DNA of 64,000 bases from Rhizobium sp. JAB6 (lineage in GTDB: Bacteria > Pseudomonadota > Alphaproteobacteria > Rhizobiales > Rhizobiaceae), in NCBI RefSeq assembly GCF_003024605.1, contig NZ_PYJQ01000005.1, forward strand, positions 434,001 to 498,000. Direction: 5' to 3'. Below are positions 1 to 8,223 of this stretch, piece after piece (position 1 is the first letter of the stretch; the number at the start of each line of letters is the position of its first letter). The position numbers were made by a program, and so were the translations under genes. Below the pieces are notes generated by a model. It saw only the letters and a list, made by a program, of their open reading frames with translations, made no database searches and was not told the DNA's origin.

Positions 1-913
1 GGCCTTCGAAGAGCGGCCTGAAGTTCTGGCGGACCATGATCGCGCCGTTCGGCGGTTCACCCTTGCCGGCGGCGGCATAGGCTGCCTTCATCAGCGCGGG
101 GCTGACGAGGCTACCCGTCGTTTTGATGTCGTGCGTCTTCTTGAAGTCTTCGATCGCCTGCACCGTCGCCGGTCCCAGCATGCCGTCGGGCGTTCCGGTG
201 ATGAATCCCATTCCGTTCAGGATGCCCTGCAGGTCGCGCACGTTTTCGCGCAGCCCGCGCCGGGTTATGAGGATGCTGAGCGGCGCGGGATCGGCCGGCG
301 GCGCCAGCGTCTCCTGCGCCTTCGGTATCCGGATAGACGTAACGTCGTTCGTCGCCACCTGCAGCGATTGTGCCTGCGGCAGGAAGCTCGCAGTCATCGG
401 GCGAAGTTCGATGCCGGAAAATAGCGCCGGCGGCGGAGCGGCGAGCGGTTGGAATAGCATCGCGTTTTCAAATGGCTGCGGCACCAGCGGCTGATCGGCG
501 ATGACGACATGCACGCCGCGCTCGGTCATTTGATAAAGCATCTTGGCAAAGGCTTTCGGCATGCGCACACAGCCATGGGATGCCGGATAATTGGGGACGG
601 AATTGGATTCGTGCAGTGCGATCCCCGACCAAGTCAGCCTCTGCATGAAGGGCATGGGCGAGGCCGAATAGAGGTTGGACTCGTGGTAGACCTTTTTCTC
701 CAGAATGGAGAAGATGCCGCTTGGAGTCGTGTGGCCGCGCTTGCCGGTGGAAACCTTCGAAGTCGCGATCACCTTGTCGCCATCATAAACTGCGAGCGAT
801 TGCCTATCCTTCGACACGACGATCTGCAGGGTGCGGGCATCCTGCGCGGCAAAGACGGGCTGGGAGAGGGTGGTGGCTGACAGCAGTGCGAGCCCCAACA
901 AAAATGGCTTCAT
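1..913 (-). CDS. L,D-transpeptidase (YkuD family) with peptidoglycan-binding domain, partial
   Basis: Periplasmic enzyme expected to form 3-3 cross-links in peptidoglycan or attach proteins to it. The protein starts at the ATG at 913 with a short signal peptide (hydrophobic to about residue 22, ending FAA). A YkuD domain follows, with His101 and the catalytic SHGCVR motif (Cys115). After a proline/alanine-rich linker there is a C-terminal PG_binding_1-like repeat (LQGILNGMGF, then GPATVQAIEDF). The gene runs off the left edge, so its C-terminus is missing. The neighbouring gene on the same strand is another cell-wall enzyme, a GH25 muramidase. The family is clear from the motif; the exact reaction is inferred. 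Confidence 0.9.
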   Translation of the reverse strand, partial: MKPFLLGLALLSATTLSQPVFAAQDARTLQIVVSKDRQSLAVYDGDKVIATSKVSTGKRGHTTPSGIFSILEKKVYHESNLYSASPMPFMQRLTWSGIALHESNSVPNYPASHGCVRMPKAFAKMLYQMTERGVHVVIADQPLVPQPFENAMLFQPLAAPPPALFSGIELRPMTASFLPQAQSLQVATNDVTSIRIPKAQETLAPPADPAPLSILITRRGLRENVRDLQGILNGMGFITGTPDGMLGPATVQAIEDFKKTHDIKTTGSLVSPALMKAAYAAAGKGEPPNGAIMVRQNFRPLFEG

Positions 914-1091
914 AGACACAACCAAAACGCAATACTCGTTGTACCCAAGGTTAGACTTCGAAGTTTAAGGAAGACTTGCCGAAAGGTCTGTCCGTCTATG
1001 AAAGCACGAGTTCGCTGACCGCCAGCCCAATACCTCATCGAGCGGTCGAACTCTGCATCGACGATGACTGAAAGCCTGAGCCTACGGAGGA

Positions 1092-2135
1092 TCAGCGGAC
1101 GCTGGAAGCGACCCAGTTGTGCCAGTCCTGCTCGCTGCCGTGGAAGGCGTTGAGGTCGATCCTGCCTTCGACGCCGTGAGATATGCCGGAGCCGGAATAT
1201 TGCCAGAACAGCCATTTGCGGCCGGGATAAACCTTGGACGGATGTTGAGCCACTGATCGCAGCCAGAAGGGATAGTCGAGCAGTTCGCCGGTCAGATTGT
1301 CGCGATAGAAATCCGGAGCCGTGTAGACGATCGGGCGCTGGCCGTAATGCTTTTCCAGCTTGTCCATGAACACCTTCATCTTGGCGAGAACCTGCTCGCG
1401 CGAAGGGCGCCGCGTGCAGCTCGATTCGCCGTTCCATTCGACGTCGATGACAGGCGGCAGCGCTCCGGCTTCCTTCGGGACGTTGCGGATGAACCAGTCG
1501 GCCTGTTCTCCTGCGGTCCGGCACCAGTAGAAGAAATGATAGGCGCCGTGTTTCAGGCCGGCCTGCTGGGCGGCACGCCAGTTCTTCTTGAACATGGGAT
1601 CGAGATGATCGCCACCATCTGTCGCCTTGATGTAGACGAAGTTTGCACCCTGGGTGCGCAGCGTATCCCAGTCGATTTCGCCCTGCCAACGCGAGACGTC
1701 GACGCCATGGACGGCGAGCTTCCTGGGCGAGCTGGACGTACCGAAGTTGATCGGCTTGGCATCGCGGAAGCGATGGCTGTAGATCTGCATCGGCTGCTGC
1801 CTCAGGGCGCGGGGCACCGGGTTCGAGGGCGAGAGCATGGCGAGCGGCCGTTGCATCGGGACCGGCGCGTCACCGTCGCCGCTCTGGTCCGAGGGCATAA
1901 GTCCCTCAGGCCGGAGATTCGTCGGCATGGCGACCGCGAGCGCCTGCTGCCGCTCGACGCGGGAAACGGTTTCGCCGATTTCGACCGACGGTACCGGCCT
2001 GCTGGTTTTGGTGATGGAACTCGTCACTTCTTTTGAAGGCGAGGCGGCTTGCGCGGCTTCGCGCTCGCCTCGGGCGGCGCAGCCTGAAATCGTCAGGCAG
2101 GCGAGAAGAATGGTCGATACAGCCGATAGACGCAT
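1092..2135 (-). CDS. Glycoside hydrolase family 25 (lysozyme-like) lipoprotein
   Basis: Probable muramidase of the GH25 family, which cleaves the MurNAc-GlcNAc bond of peptidoglycan. The chosen ATG at 2135 gives 347 residues beginning with a lipoprotein signal whose lipobox is ISGC (Cys19). A GTG seven codons upstream (2156) is possible but adds nothing. A low-complexity linker of about 120 residues precedes the GH25 domain, which starts at HGVDVSRWQG. It includes the family's acidic motif VIDVEWN, the FVYIKATDG strand and the closing FWQYSGSG...GRIDLN segment. A perfect hairpin (GGCGACG arms, 2161-2180) lies just upstream of the start. Location at the cell envelope is inferred from the lipobox. 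Confidence 0.9.
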   Translation of the reverse strand: MRLSAVSTILLACLTISGCAARGEREAAQAASPSKEVTSSITKTSRPVPSVEIGETVSRVERQQALAVAMPTNLRPEGLMPSDQSGDGDAPVPMQRPLAMLSPSNPVPRALRQQPMQIYSHRFRDAKPINFGTSSSPRKLAVHGVDVSRWQGEIDWDTLRTQGANFVYIKATDGGDHLDPMFKKNWRAAQQAGLKHGAYHFFYWCRTAGEQADWFIRNVPKEAGALPPVIDVEWNGESSCTRRPSREQVLAKMKVFMDKLEKHYGQRPIVYTAPDFYRDNLTGELLDYPFWLRSVAQHPSKVYPGRKWLFWQYSGSGISHGVEGRIDLNAFHGSEQDWHNWVASSVR

Positions 2136-2325
2136 AGGAACCCGTACGCAAAACACTATGGGCGACGAGTTCCCGTCGCCCCGAAGTTACAAAATCCGAG
2201 TCCTAATGGAAATTTACCAAAAAAGTTTGAATCCGAGCTTTTTCGCGAGAAAGAATCGCCCGCGTCACGCAAGGATTTCAGCGCAAGCAAATATCACCCG
2301 TTGGTGACGCCGCCATAACATATTG

Positions 2326-3639
2326 TTATTTCTGGTGTTTATCGCCGAATGTGTAACCGGTCTCGACCGTCTTGCTGCCGAATTTTTCTCGCAGCTTGTC
2401 CATGGCGGCTTCCGCGGCGGCTCTGCGCGTGGCCTGAACGTCGATGAGATCGGGCGGGTCCGCGCGTCCAGCATCGCCCAGATCCGTAACGCCGATGCCG
2501 ATGAGGCGGAACTTCGTGCCGTCCGTTTCAGGTTCGAGCAGCCGCAAGCCGGTGCGGAAAATCCGGTCCGCCAGTTGGGTCGGGTTCTCCAGCCGACGGT
2601 TGCGCGTGCGGATTTTGAAATCCGAGGTTTTCAGCTTCAGTACGACAGTCTGTCCGGCAATGCCGCCGCGTTTCAGACGCCGGGAAACCTTTTCCGAGAG
2701 ATCGCGCAGGATCGGCACGAGATCCTCATGGCGCCAGATATCTTCGAAGAAGGTGGTTTCGGAAGACACGCTCTTCGCCGCTTCATTCGGATGCACGGTT
2801 CGGTCGTCGATCCCTCGCGACAGCCGGAAAAGCCGCTGTCCGATGGAGCCGTAACGGCGCATGAGGTCGCCTTCCTCCATAGCCTGCAACTGGCCGATCG
2901 TGCGAATGCCGTCGCTTTCCAGCGTCGCGGCAAAGGCCTTGCCCACTCCCCAGATGGTCGTGACCGATCGCGGCTCCAGGAAGGAGAGAGCCTCTTCCTT
3001 GCCAATGACAGAGAAGCCTCGCGGCTTCTGCAGGTCGGAGGCAACCTTGGCGAGGAATTTGCAGTAGGAAAGCCCGACGGAGATTGTGATGCCGATCTCC
3101 CGTTCCACCCGCTTGGCGAATTTGGCGAGGATGCGAGCCGGGGGATCGTGATGCAGCCGCTGTGTGCCCTCGAGCTCGAGAAAGGCCTCATCGATCGAAA
3201 GCGGCTGCACCAGCGGTGTCAGGTTCTGCATCATTGCGCGGACCTCGCGGCCGACGCGCACGTATTTCTCCATGTTCGGCGGGATGACGACGGCCTGCGG
3301 ACAGGCTTCCAGCGCCTTGAACATCGGCATGGCAGAGCGCACTCCATGGATGCGGGCGATATAGCAGGCGGTGGAGACGACCCCGCGCTTCCCGCCGCCG
3401 ATGATAACGGGCTTGTCAGCCAGGTCCGGATTGTCGCGTTTCTCGATGGAGGCATAAAAGGCATCGCAATCGATATGCGCGAGGGTCAACGCGTAGAGTT
3501 CCCGGTGGTAGACGAGGCGAGGGCTGCCGCAGCTCCGGCAGCGCGTGCGCGTCATCGATTGCTCGCTCAAGCAATCGCGACAGAAGCCGGAGATCTTGTC
3601 GGGCGCATGGATCATCGAGCGAGAACAAAAATTGAACAT
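2326..3639 (-). CDS. dinB: DNA polymerase IV (Y family) with N-terminal cysteine motif
   Basis: Error-prone translesion polymerase. The core shows the Y-family motifs [12 protein letters not shown] and SIDEAFLEL, which carry the catalytic acidic residues, then the helix-hairpin-helix [12 protein letters not shown] and the little-finger domain. About 45 residues precede the polymerase core and contain C20-x2-C23 and C34-x2-C37, a zinc-ribbon-like pattern absent from E. coli DinB. Start choice is uncertain: ATG 3639 (437 aa) has a weak upstream AGTGG, and ATG 3615 (429 aa) would keep the Cys motif too. There is no obvious sliding-clamp peptide that I can name with confidence at the C-terminus. 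It is divergent from the GNAT gene at 3699. Confidence 0.93.
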   Translation of the reverse strand: MFNFCSRSMIHAPDKISGFCRDCLSEQSMTRTRCRSCGSPRLVYHRELYALTLAHIDCDAFYASIEKRDNPDLADKPVIIGGGKRGVVSTACYIARIHGVRSAMPMFKALEACPQAVVIPPNMEKYVRVGREVRAMMQNLTPLVQPLSIDEAFLELEGTQRLHHDPPARILAKFAKRVEREIGITISVGLSYCKFLAKVASDLQKPRGFSVIGKEEALSFLEPRSVTTIWGVGKAFAATLESDGIRTIGQLQAMEEGDLMRRYGSIGQRLFRLSRGIDDRTVHPNEAAKSVSSETTFFEDIWRHEDLVPILRDLSEKVSRRLKRGGIAGQTVVLKLKTSDFKIRTRNRRLENPTQLADRIFRTGLRLLEPETDGTKFRLIGIGVTDLGDAGRADPPDLIDVQATRRAAAEAAMDKLREKFGSKTVETGYTFGDKHQK

Positions 3640-3698
3640 CGCCACTTTATGATCTAAGCTCGCGAGTCTCAAGCTGGAAAACTGCCGGGGAGGCGCGA

Positions 3699-4277
3699 GT
3701 GCAGAACTTAATCGTGCAACCATTGACGCCGGATCGATGGAACGATTTCGAGACGCTGTTTGGACCAAGCGGTGCCTGCTATGGCTGTTGGTGCACTTAT
3801 TTCCGTGTTCCGACATCGCAGCGCAAGACGATGGACGCAGCAGCAAAGAAGCAGTTGATCCAGGAGCGCATCTCGGCTGGGCCGCCGCCTGGCCTTCTAG
3901 GCTATATCGATGGGCAACCGGTCGCCTGGGTGCAGGTTGGTCCGCGCGCCGAGCTGCCGCAATGGAATTCACCGAAAACGGTGTCTCGTCCGCTCGATCC
4001 AGCCGATGCGGAAGATAGCTCCGTCTGGGCGGTAAGCTGCTTCTTCATCAATTCGAAGGATCGCGGCAAGGGGCATAGCCATCGCATGCTGTCGGAAGCC
4101 GTGAATTTCGCTCGCGCCTCCGGCGCGCGGCTGTTGGAGGGCTGTCCGATCGAGCGTACGAAACAGTCGAAATCCGTCGGCCTCTATGTCGGCTCGCAGC
4201 GCATATTCGAGGCCGCCGGATTTTCTGAAGTTGCGAAGCGGAAGGATGGCAGGCCTCTGATGCGCCTCGCTTTTTGA
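3699..4277 (+). CDS. GNAT family N-acetyltransferase
   Basis: Putative acetyl-CoA-dependent acetyltransferase of unknown substrate (192 aa). It begins at a GTG with a strong ribosome-binding site GGGGAGG at 3687-3693, which decides the start. The N-terminal part is Cys/Trp/Tyr-rich (CYGCWCTYF), a feature of a GNAT subgroup common in soil bacteria. The acetyl-CoA loop is degenerate around [12 protein letters not shown], followed by a typical C-terminal [13 protein letters not shown] segment. It is divergent from dinB and convergent with the HAD-like gene, so it is probably monocistronic. Family assignment rests on the fold signatures only. Confidence 0.8.
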   Translation: MQNLIVQPLTPDRWNDFETLFGPSGACYGCWCTYFRVPTSQRKTMDAAAKKQLIQERISAGPPPGLLGYIDGQPVAWVQVGPRAELPQWNSPKTVSRPLDPADAEDSSVWAVSCFFINSKDRGKGHSHRMLSEAVNFARASGARLLEGCPIERTKQSKSVGLYVGSQRIFEAAGFSEVAKRKDGRPLMRLAF

Positions 4278-4296
4278 GGGGAGCGGATCGATGACG

Positions 4297-4944
4297 TCAG
4301 CGTGCGATATGGGCCTGGATCAGCGGCGCTGCCTGGCCCCATTCATTGGCTTCCGGAATCCCGGCGGCGACAGCGGGCGCCATGCGGTGAACGATGGAGT
4401 CCGGTTTCAGATTGATAAGGAGGCATTCCGGAACATATTCGCTGACCGAATGCAGGTTGTGAGCCATGTCGTCGACGAAGGCGACGGGCATCTCGCGCCG
4501 CCGATGCAGCGCACGCACGATCGGTCCCTTCGGCTGCAGCGACGCCAGCAGCGGATAGGCAAGTTCAAGCCTGTCGAGGAGCCGCCGCCTCTGCTGCCAG
4601 AACTGCGGCGGCATAGCGGTGAGGAAAACGATGTCAGCGTCTTTCGAGAATTCGCCGAGCGTATCGACCACGCGATCGAGAGGCGTCTGCCATTGTTCCT
4701 GCGCCTCGAAGAAGGTCTCGATCAGCCGATGAACATCCTTTTCTTCCAGCGCAGAACCATTGGCCTTGGAGACGATGTTGCCCGTCAGCCGGAAGGAGCG
4801 CGGCAGGAATTCATGGCCTTCGGCGTCGATGAAGATCAGGAAAGGCGCAAAGAAGTGCAGGACGACGTCGTCGACATCGCAGACGATCAACGGCCGTTCC
4901 TGCAGCCGGATATGCGAGACGTCGAATTCAAGCAGCGCATCCAT
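4297..4944 (-). CDS. HAD-like hydrolase superfamily protein
   Basis: A 215-residue soluble protein with the HAD-type motif I VCDVDDVVLHF near residue 20 (acidic pair DxDD), a middle motif II-like strand IVFLTAMP, and a late acidic strand VAFVDDMAHNL typical of motif IV. It is therefore likely a phosphatase or phosphotransferase of unknown substrate. The ATG at 4944 is two bases after the TGA of the DUF3572 gene, so the two are almost certainly co-translated. A GGAG lies upstream, inside the end of that gene. A TTG at 4950 would overlap the upstream stop and is less likely. Confidence 0.75.
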   Translation of the reverse strand: MDALLEFDVSHIRLQERPLIVCDVDDVVLHFFAPFLIFIDAEGHEFLPRSFRLTGNIVSKANGSALEEKDVHRLIETFFEAQEQWQTPLDRVVDTLGEFSKDADIVFLTAMPPQFWQQRRRLLDRLELAYPLLASLQPKGPIVRALHRRREMPVAFVDDMAHNLHSVSEYVPECLLINLKPDSIVHRMAPAVAAGIPEANEWGQAAPLIQAHIAR

Positions 4945-4946
4945 CG

Positions 4947-5255
4947 TCAATATTCTCCAGAGGCAAGGCCGGGCGGTGAAAAATGCGCCGACGCGGCGGC
5001 GACGGCCTCCGGCGGAATGCCGCTGGCCTCGCAGAAGGCCAGCAATGTCGGTTCATGGTTCATGAGGAAATCGAGCATTCCGGCAAGAAAGGCGGGCTCG
5101 TTGATGGCGTTGCGCACCTGTGCCGGCTCTATACCAGTGAGCGCCAGGAAGCGGCCGAACATATCCGGTTCATTGGCCAGCCAGCCTAGCACGGCGATTG
5201 CAATCTCCTGCGGGTCGGCCGCGCTCTTCTTCGGGTTCTTGAAGTTACTTTGCAT
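4947..5255 (-). CDS. DUF3572 family protein
   Basis: A 102-residue protein of the alphaproteobacterial DUF3572 family; function unknown. The recognisable core is the helical stretch IAIAVLGWLANEPDMFGRFL with LRNAINEPAF-like and FLMNHEPTLLAFC segments. There is no signal peptide or membrane segment. It sits divergently from divK and two bases upstream of the HAD-like gene, with which it forms an operon. No good Shine-Dalgarno precedes the ATG at 5255. The family call is from recall of the sequence pattern. Confidence 0.8.
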   Translation of the reverse strand: MQSNFKNPKKSAADPQEIAIAVLGWLANEPDMFGRFLALTGIEPAQVRNAINEPAFLAGMLDFLMNHEPTLLAFCEASGIPPEAVAAASAHFSPPGLASGEY

Positions 5256-5302
5256 TTTGAAGGGTAAGTTACCTATTTTTCAACCAAATGCCGGTAGCGT
5301 GC

Positions 5303-5323
5303 GATTCAACTATTTCTGGAATC
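5303..5323. promoter_or_regulatory. Two GANTC (CcrM-type) sites upstream of divK
   Basis: GATTC at 5303-5307 and GAATC at 5319-5323 lie 64-84 bases before the divK start. GANTC is the CcrM methylation site used in alphaproteobacterial cell-cycle control. Placement before a cell-cycle gene suggests methylation-linked transcription, but this is inference. Confidence 0.4.
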
Positions 5324-5386
5324 GGTTCCTCGCGACCCTATATTTCGAGAGAATGGATGCAATACCGGATGCAGGGACAGCTTTCC

Positions 5387-5758
5387 ATGGCTAAGCAGGT
5401 AATGATTGTAGAAGACAATGAGCTCAATATGAAGCTCTTTCGCGATCTGATCGAAGCTTCCGGCTACACGACGATCCAGACCCGCAACGGCATGGAAGCG
5501 CTCGATCTGGCGCGCAAGCACCGTCCCGATCTGATCCTGATGGATATCCAGCTGCCGGAGGTTTCCGGTCTGGAGGTCACCAAATGGCTGAAGGAAGACG
5601 ACGATCTGCACGTCATTCCCGTGATCGCAGTTACGGCCTTCGCCATGAAGGGCGATGAGGAGCGCATTCGCCAGGGTGGCTGCGAGGCCTACGTCTCGAA
5701 GCCGATTTCAGTGCCGAAATTCATTGAGACCATTAAGACCTATCTGGGCGACGCCTGA
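5387..5758 (+). CDS. divK: Single-domain response regulator DivK
   Basis: Essential cell-cycle response regulator (123 aa) that, in alphaproteobacteria, is phosphorylated by PleC/DivJ-type kinases and lowers CtrA activity. The receiver domain shows the acidic pocket E9-D10, phospho-acceptor D53 (LILMDIQLP), T83 and K105 (VSKPIS). There is no output domain, as expected for DivK. The start ATG at 5387 gives the canonical length. pleD follows after 16 bases, the conserved divK-pleD operon. Two GANTC sites lie upstream. Confidence 0.96.
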   Translation: MAKQVMIVEDNELNMKLFRDLIEASGYTTIQTRNGMEALDLARKHRPDLILMDIQLPEVSGLEVTKWLKEDDDLHVIPVIAVTAFAMKGDEERIRQGGCEAYVSKPISVPKFIETIKTYLGDA

Positions 5759-5774
5759 TGATCGGGAAGAGCTG

Positions 5775-7148
5775 ATGACCGCACGCATTCTGGTAGTCGA
5801 CGATATTCCGGCCAACGTAAAGCTTCTGGAGGCCCGGCTGCTGGCCGAATATTTCGAAGTGCTGACGGCTGAGGACGGCTTTAAAGCCCTTGCCGTTTGC
5901 GCGAATACGCAGGTCGACCTCATTCTTCTCGATATTATGATGCCCGGCATGGACGGCTTCGAGGTGTGCGAGCGACTGAAATCCGATCCTCGCACTGCGC
6001 GTATCCCTGTCGTCATGGTGACTGCGCTCGATCAGCCCGCCGACCGAGTGCGTGGCCTGAAGGCCGGTGCCGACGATTTCCTGACCAAGCCGGTCAATGA
6101 CCTCCAGCTGATTTCACGCGTCAAGAGCCTGCTTCGCTTGAAGACTTTGAGCGATGAGCTGCATATGCGCAATGAGACTGCGCGCAATTTCGGGATTAGC
6201 GATCTGATGCGCTTTGGAGACGGCCGTCCTGAGGAGACCGGCCAGGTGTTACTGGTCGATGGTCGTGCCAATTCGCAGGAGCGTATCATCCGCGCGCTGA
6301 AACCGATTGCTCAGGTCGTCGCGATGTCCGATCCGCAAGCGGCTTTGTTCGAAGCGGCGGAGCAGTCGTTCGAACTAGTCATCGTCAATGCGAATTTCGA
6401 TGAATACGATCCGCTGCGACTTTGTTCGCAGTTGCGCTCGCTGGAGCGTACGCGCTTCCTGCCGGTACTGCTGGTGACGGAGCAGGGGGCCGATAACATG
6501 ATCGTCCGCGCGTTGGATCTCGGCGTCAACGACTATATTGTCCGCCCGGTGGATCCCAATGAGCTCGTGGCCCGCTGCCTGACGCAGATGCGCCGCAAAC
6601 GCTATAACGACCGTCTGCGTGCCAGTGTACAGCAAACAATAGAGCTTGCCGTCACCGACGCGCTCACCGGCCTGCACAACAGGCGCTATCTCGACAATCA
6701 CCTCAAGGTGCTTTTCGACCGATCCCTCGCCCGGGGCAGACCGCTATCGATCCTGGTCACCGATATAGACCGCTTCAAGACCGTCAACGACACCCACGGA
6801 CACGATGCGGGCGATGAAGTTCTCAAGGAGTTTGCCGCACGAATCCGCTCGACGGTGCGCGGCGCGGACCTTGCCTGTCGTTACGGGGGTGAGGAATTCG
6901 TCGTGGTCATGCCGGACACGCCTGCCGATATCGCCGCAGCTGTCGCAGAACGTCTGCGTGCTGCGGTAGAAAATATGCCTGTGAAACTGCGTGATACTGG
7001 TATCGCGCTTAACATCACCGCATCCTTCGGCATCTCATGCCGCCTGGAAACAATCGATACGCCGCAGCAGTTGATGAAACAGGCGGATCTTGCGCTTTAC
7101 GAAGCTAAAAGGGCAGGGCGTAACAGGGTGGTTGCTTCAGCCGCATAG
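5775..7148 (+). CDS. pleD: Response regulator diguanylate cyclase PleD
   Basis: Makes cyclic di-GMP from two GTP in response to phosphorylation. In Caulobacter it drives the swarmer-to-stalked transition. The 457-residue protein has a first receiver domain with D53 (LILLDIMMP), a second degenerate receiver adaptor (about residues 150-280) and a C-terminal GGDEF domain with active-site GGEEF at 371-375. The product-inhibition I-site RxxD is present at R362-D365. It follows divK in an operon. Length and domain order match the Caulobacter protein. Confidence 0.96.
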   Translation: MTARILVVDDIPANVKLLEARLLAEYFEVLTAEDGFKALAVCANTQVDLILLDIMMPGMDGFEVCERLKSDPRTARIPVVMVTALDQPADRVRGLKAGADDFLTKPVNDLQLISRVKSLLRLKTLSDELHMRNETARNFGISDLMRFGDGRPEETGQVLLVDGRANSQERIIRALKPIAQVVAMSDPQAALFEAAEQSFELVIVNANFDEYDPLRLCSQLRSLERTRFLPVLLVTEQGADNMIVRALDLGVNDYIVRPVDPNELVARCLTQMRRKRYNDRLRASVQQTIELAVTDALTGLHNRRYLDNHLKVLFDRSLARGRPLSILVTDIDRFKTVNDTHGHDAGDEVLKEFAARIRSTVRGADLACRYGGEEFVVVMPDTPADIAAAVAERLRAAVENMPVKLRDTGIALNITASFGISCRLETIDTPQQLMKQADLALYEAKRAGRNRVVASAA

Positions 7149-7640
7149 GGCGAACGGGCGAAAATGGCAGTTACCCATCAATATTGAGGGGGGGCTTTTA
7201 GGTTTTGAACAGTGATTCAATTTTTTTGTTCTATACCCGACGGGCATAAGTACTAGGGCTCCGTTTAAAGAAAATAATCATATTTATACTCTCGGCATCA
7301 GTATATGATTTCGCTTTTGGCGGGTTTCTGACTGTCTTACTATATTTTGCTGTTTTGTTTACGATTTGCGGATGTGTTCGAGTGCGGAAAGTAGGGGATT
7401 GACTGGAGGTAATTTTAACATGCAGTTTTACTTAAATATAAATATTGTGTATTTTCTACCGATAAACGAAATATCTGTCTATCCCGGATGAATTCTTGAC
7501 TATTTTTTATTAATTCTATCGGGACTTCTTTTCCATTAAAGCCGTGAATTTTAACCATCCGAGCAGACAAGTATTCTTATCATTAAGAATTTGTTGATTT
7601 CCTTTTAATTTCGCGCGAATTTAGTTTCATACACGGACAG
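7149..7640. other. AT-rich intergenic region downstream of pleD
   Basis: About 490 bases with visibly low GC and no convincing gene. It holds a CtrA-type half site TTAACCAT at 7551-7558. A 23-codon ORF at 7420-7491 has TGGAGGT nine bases before its ATG, and I do not call it as a gene. Base composition is unlike both neighbouring genes. No terminator for pleD was recognised. Confidence 0.5.
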
Positions 7641-7647
7641 CCCATTA

Positions 7648-7666
7648 GGGGTATCCGAGATACCCC
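7648..7666. promoter_or_regulatory. Perfect palindromic hairpin upstream of the candidate sRNA
   Basis: GGGGTATC and GATACCCC are separated by three bases (CGA). It lies about 40 bases before the start of the structured RNA at 7707, a position suited to an operator, or it may be the first stem of a longer RNA. Confidence 0.45.
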
Positions 7667-7706
7667 ATGATGCTCAGGTCCGCCGCATCTCCTGGGTCGT
7701 GGGGTC

Positions 7707-7812
7707 GGTCGGCTGGCAGGCAGAAGATAACGGTTCCTCGTGCCGTTTTGCAGGCTAGCCGGCCCCCGTTCAAAACGCCGTTCTTCATTTCTGAAGGGCG
7801 GCGTTTTTCTTT
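7707..7812 (+). ncRNA. Candidate trans-acting small RNA (EcpR1-like position)
   Basis: A region of about 105 bases that folds well by eye. An outer stem GGTCGGCT (7707-7714) pairs with AGCCGGCC (7757-7764) and encloses an inner hairpin AACGG/CCGTT (7729-7747) whose loop is unpaired and CCTC-containing. An unpaired stretch follows, then a strong intrinsic terminator (AAAACGCCG at 7772-7780, CGGCGTTTT at 7799-7807, then a T-run). No ORF explains it. The size and the pleD-rpmG location resemble my recollection of the Sinorhizobium sRNA EcpR1, which targets gcrA and dnaA. That identity is inferred, not shown. Confidence 0.6.
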
Positions 7813-7903
7813 TGTCGATCTTTGGCAAGGCATTGTTTCGGTAGAGGCGTTGTCAAACCACTACTGCAAAATCGGACGACGATCGAAATGAGATTGATAA
7901 AAC

Positions 7904-7938
7904 AAAAAAGGCGCTAACCCGGAAGGTTGCGCCTTTTT
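7904..7938 (-). terminator. Intrinsic terminator of rpmG
   Basis: AAAAAGGCGC and GCGCCTTTTT flank a short inner AACC/GGTT stem. A/T tracts lie on both sides, so it can act on both strands. It lies 22 bases past the rpmG stop. Confidence 0.85.
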
Positions 7939-7959
7939 GTAACCTGAAGTTTAGGAAAT

Positions 7960-8127
7960 TTACTTGATCTTCGTTTCCTTGAACTCGACGTGCTTCTTAG
8001 CAATCGGGTCGTACTTTGTCTTCGTCATCTTGTCCGTCATCGTACGGCTGTTCTTCGTCGTGACGTAGAAGAAACCGGTGTCGGCCGTCGACAGCAGCTT
8101 GATCTTGATGGTGGTAGCCTTGGCCAT
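7960..8127 (-). CDS. rpmG: 50S ribosomal protein L33
   Basis: Small 55-residue ribosomal protein ([18 protein letters not shown]...) of the Cys-free L33 type, as seen in many proteobacteria, so it needs no zinc. The ATG at 8127 has AGGACG upstream. An intrinsic terminator follows immediately, so it is probably a single-gene unit. The divK-pleD-rpmG order is conserved in rhizobia. Confidence 0.96.
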   Translation of the reverse strand: MAKATTIKIKLLSTADTGFFYVTTKNSRTMTDKMTKTKYDPIAKKHVEFKETKIK

Positions 8128-8223
8128 AGTCGTCCTGCCTTTAATAAAAATGAACGCCGTGGACGGCCAGTGCGGAGGTCCACGGCGAATTCTGGCGCGA
8201 AAATACAAATCGCGCCCGAAAAG

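Noticed and set aside
7667..7891. A 74-codon plus-strand ORF in the pleD-rpmG gap
   Set aside because: It overlaps the structured RNA and its terminator; there is no ribosome-binding site and no domain.
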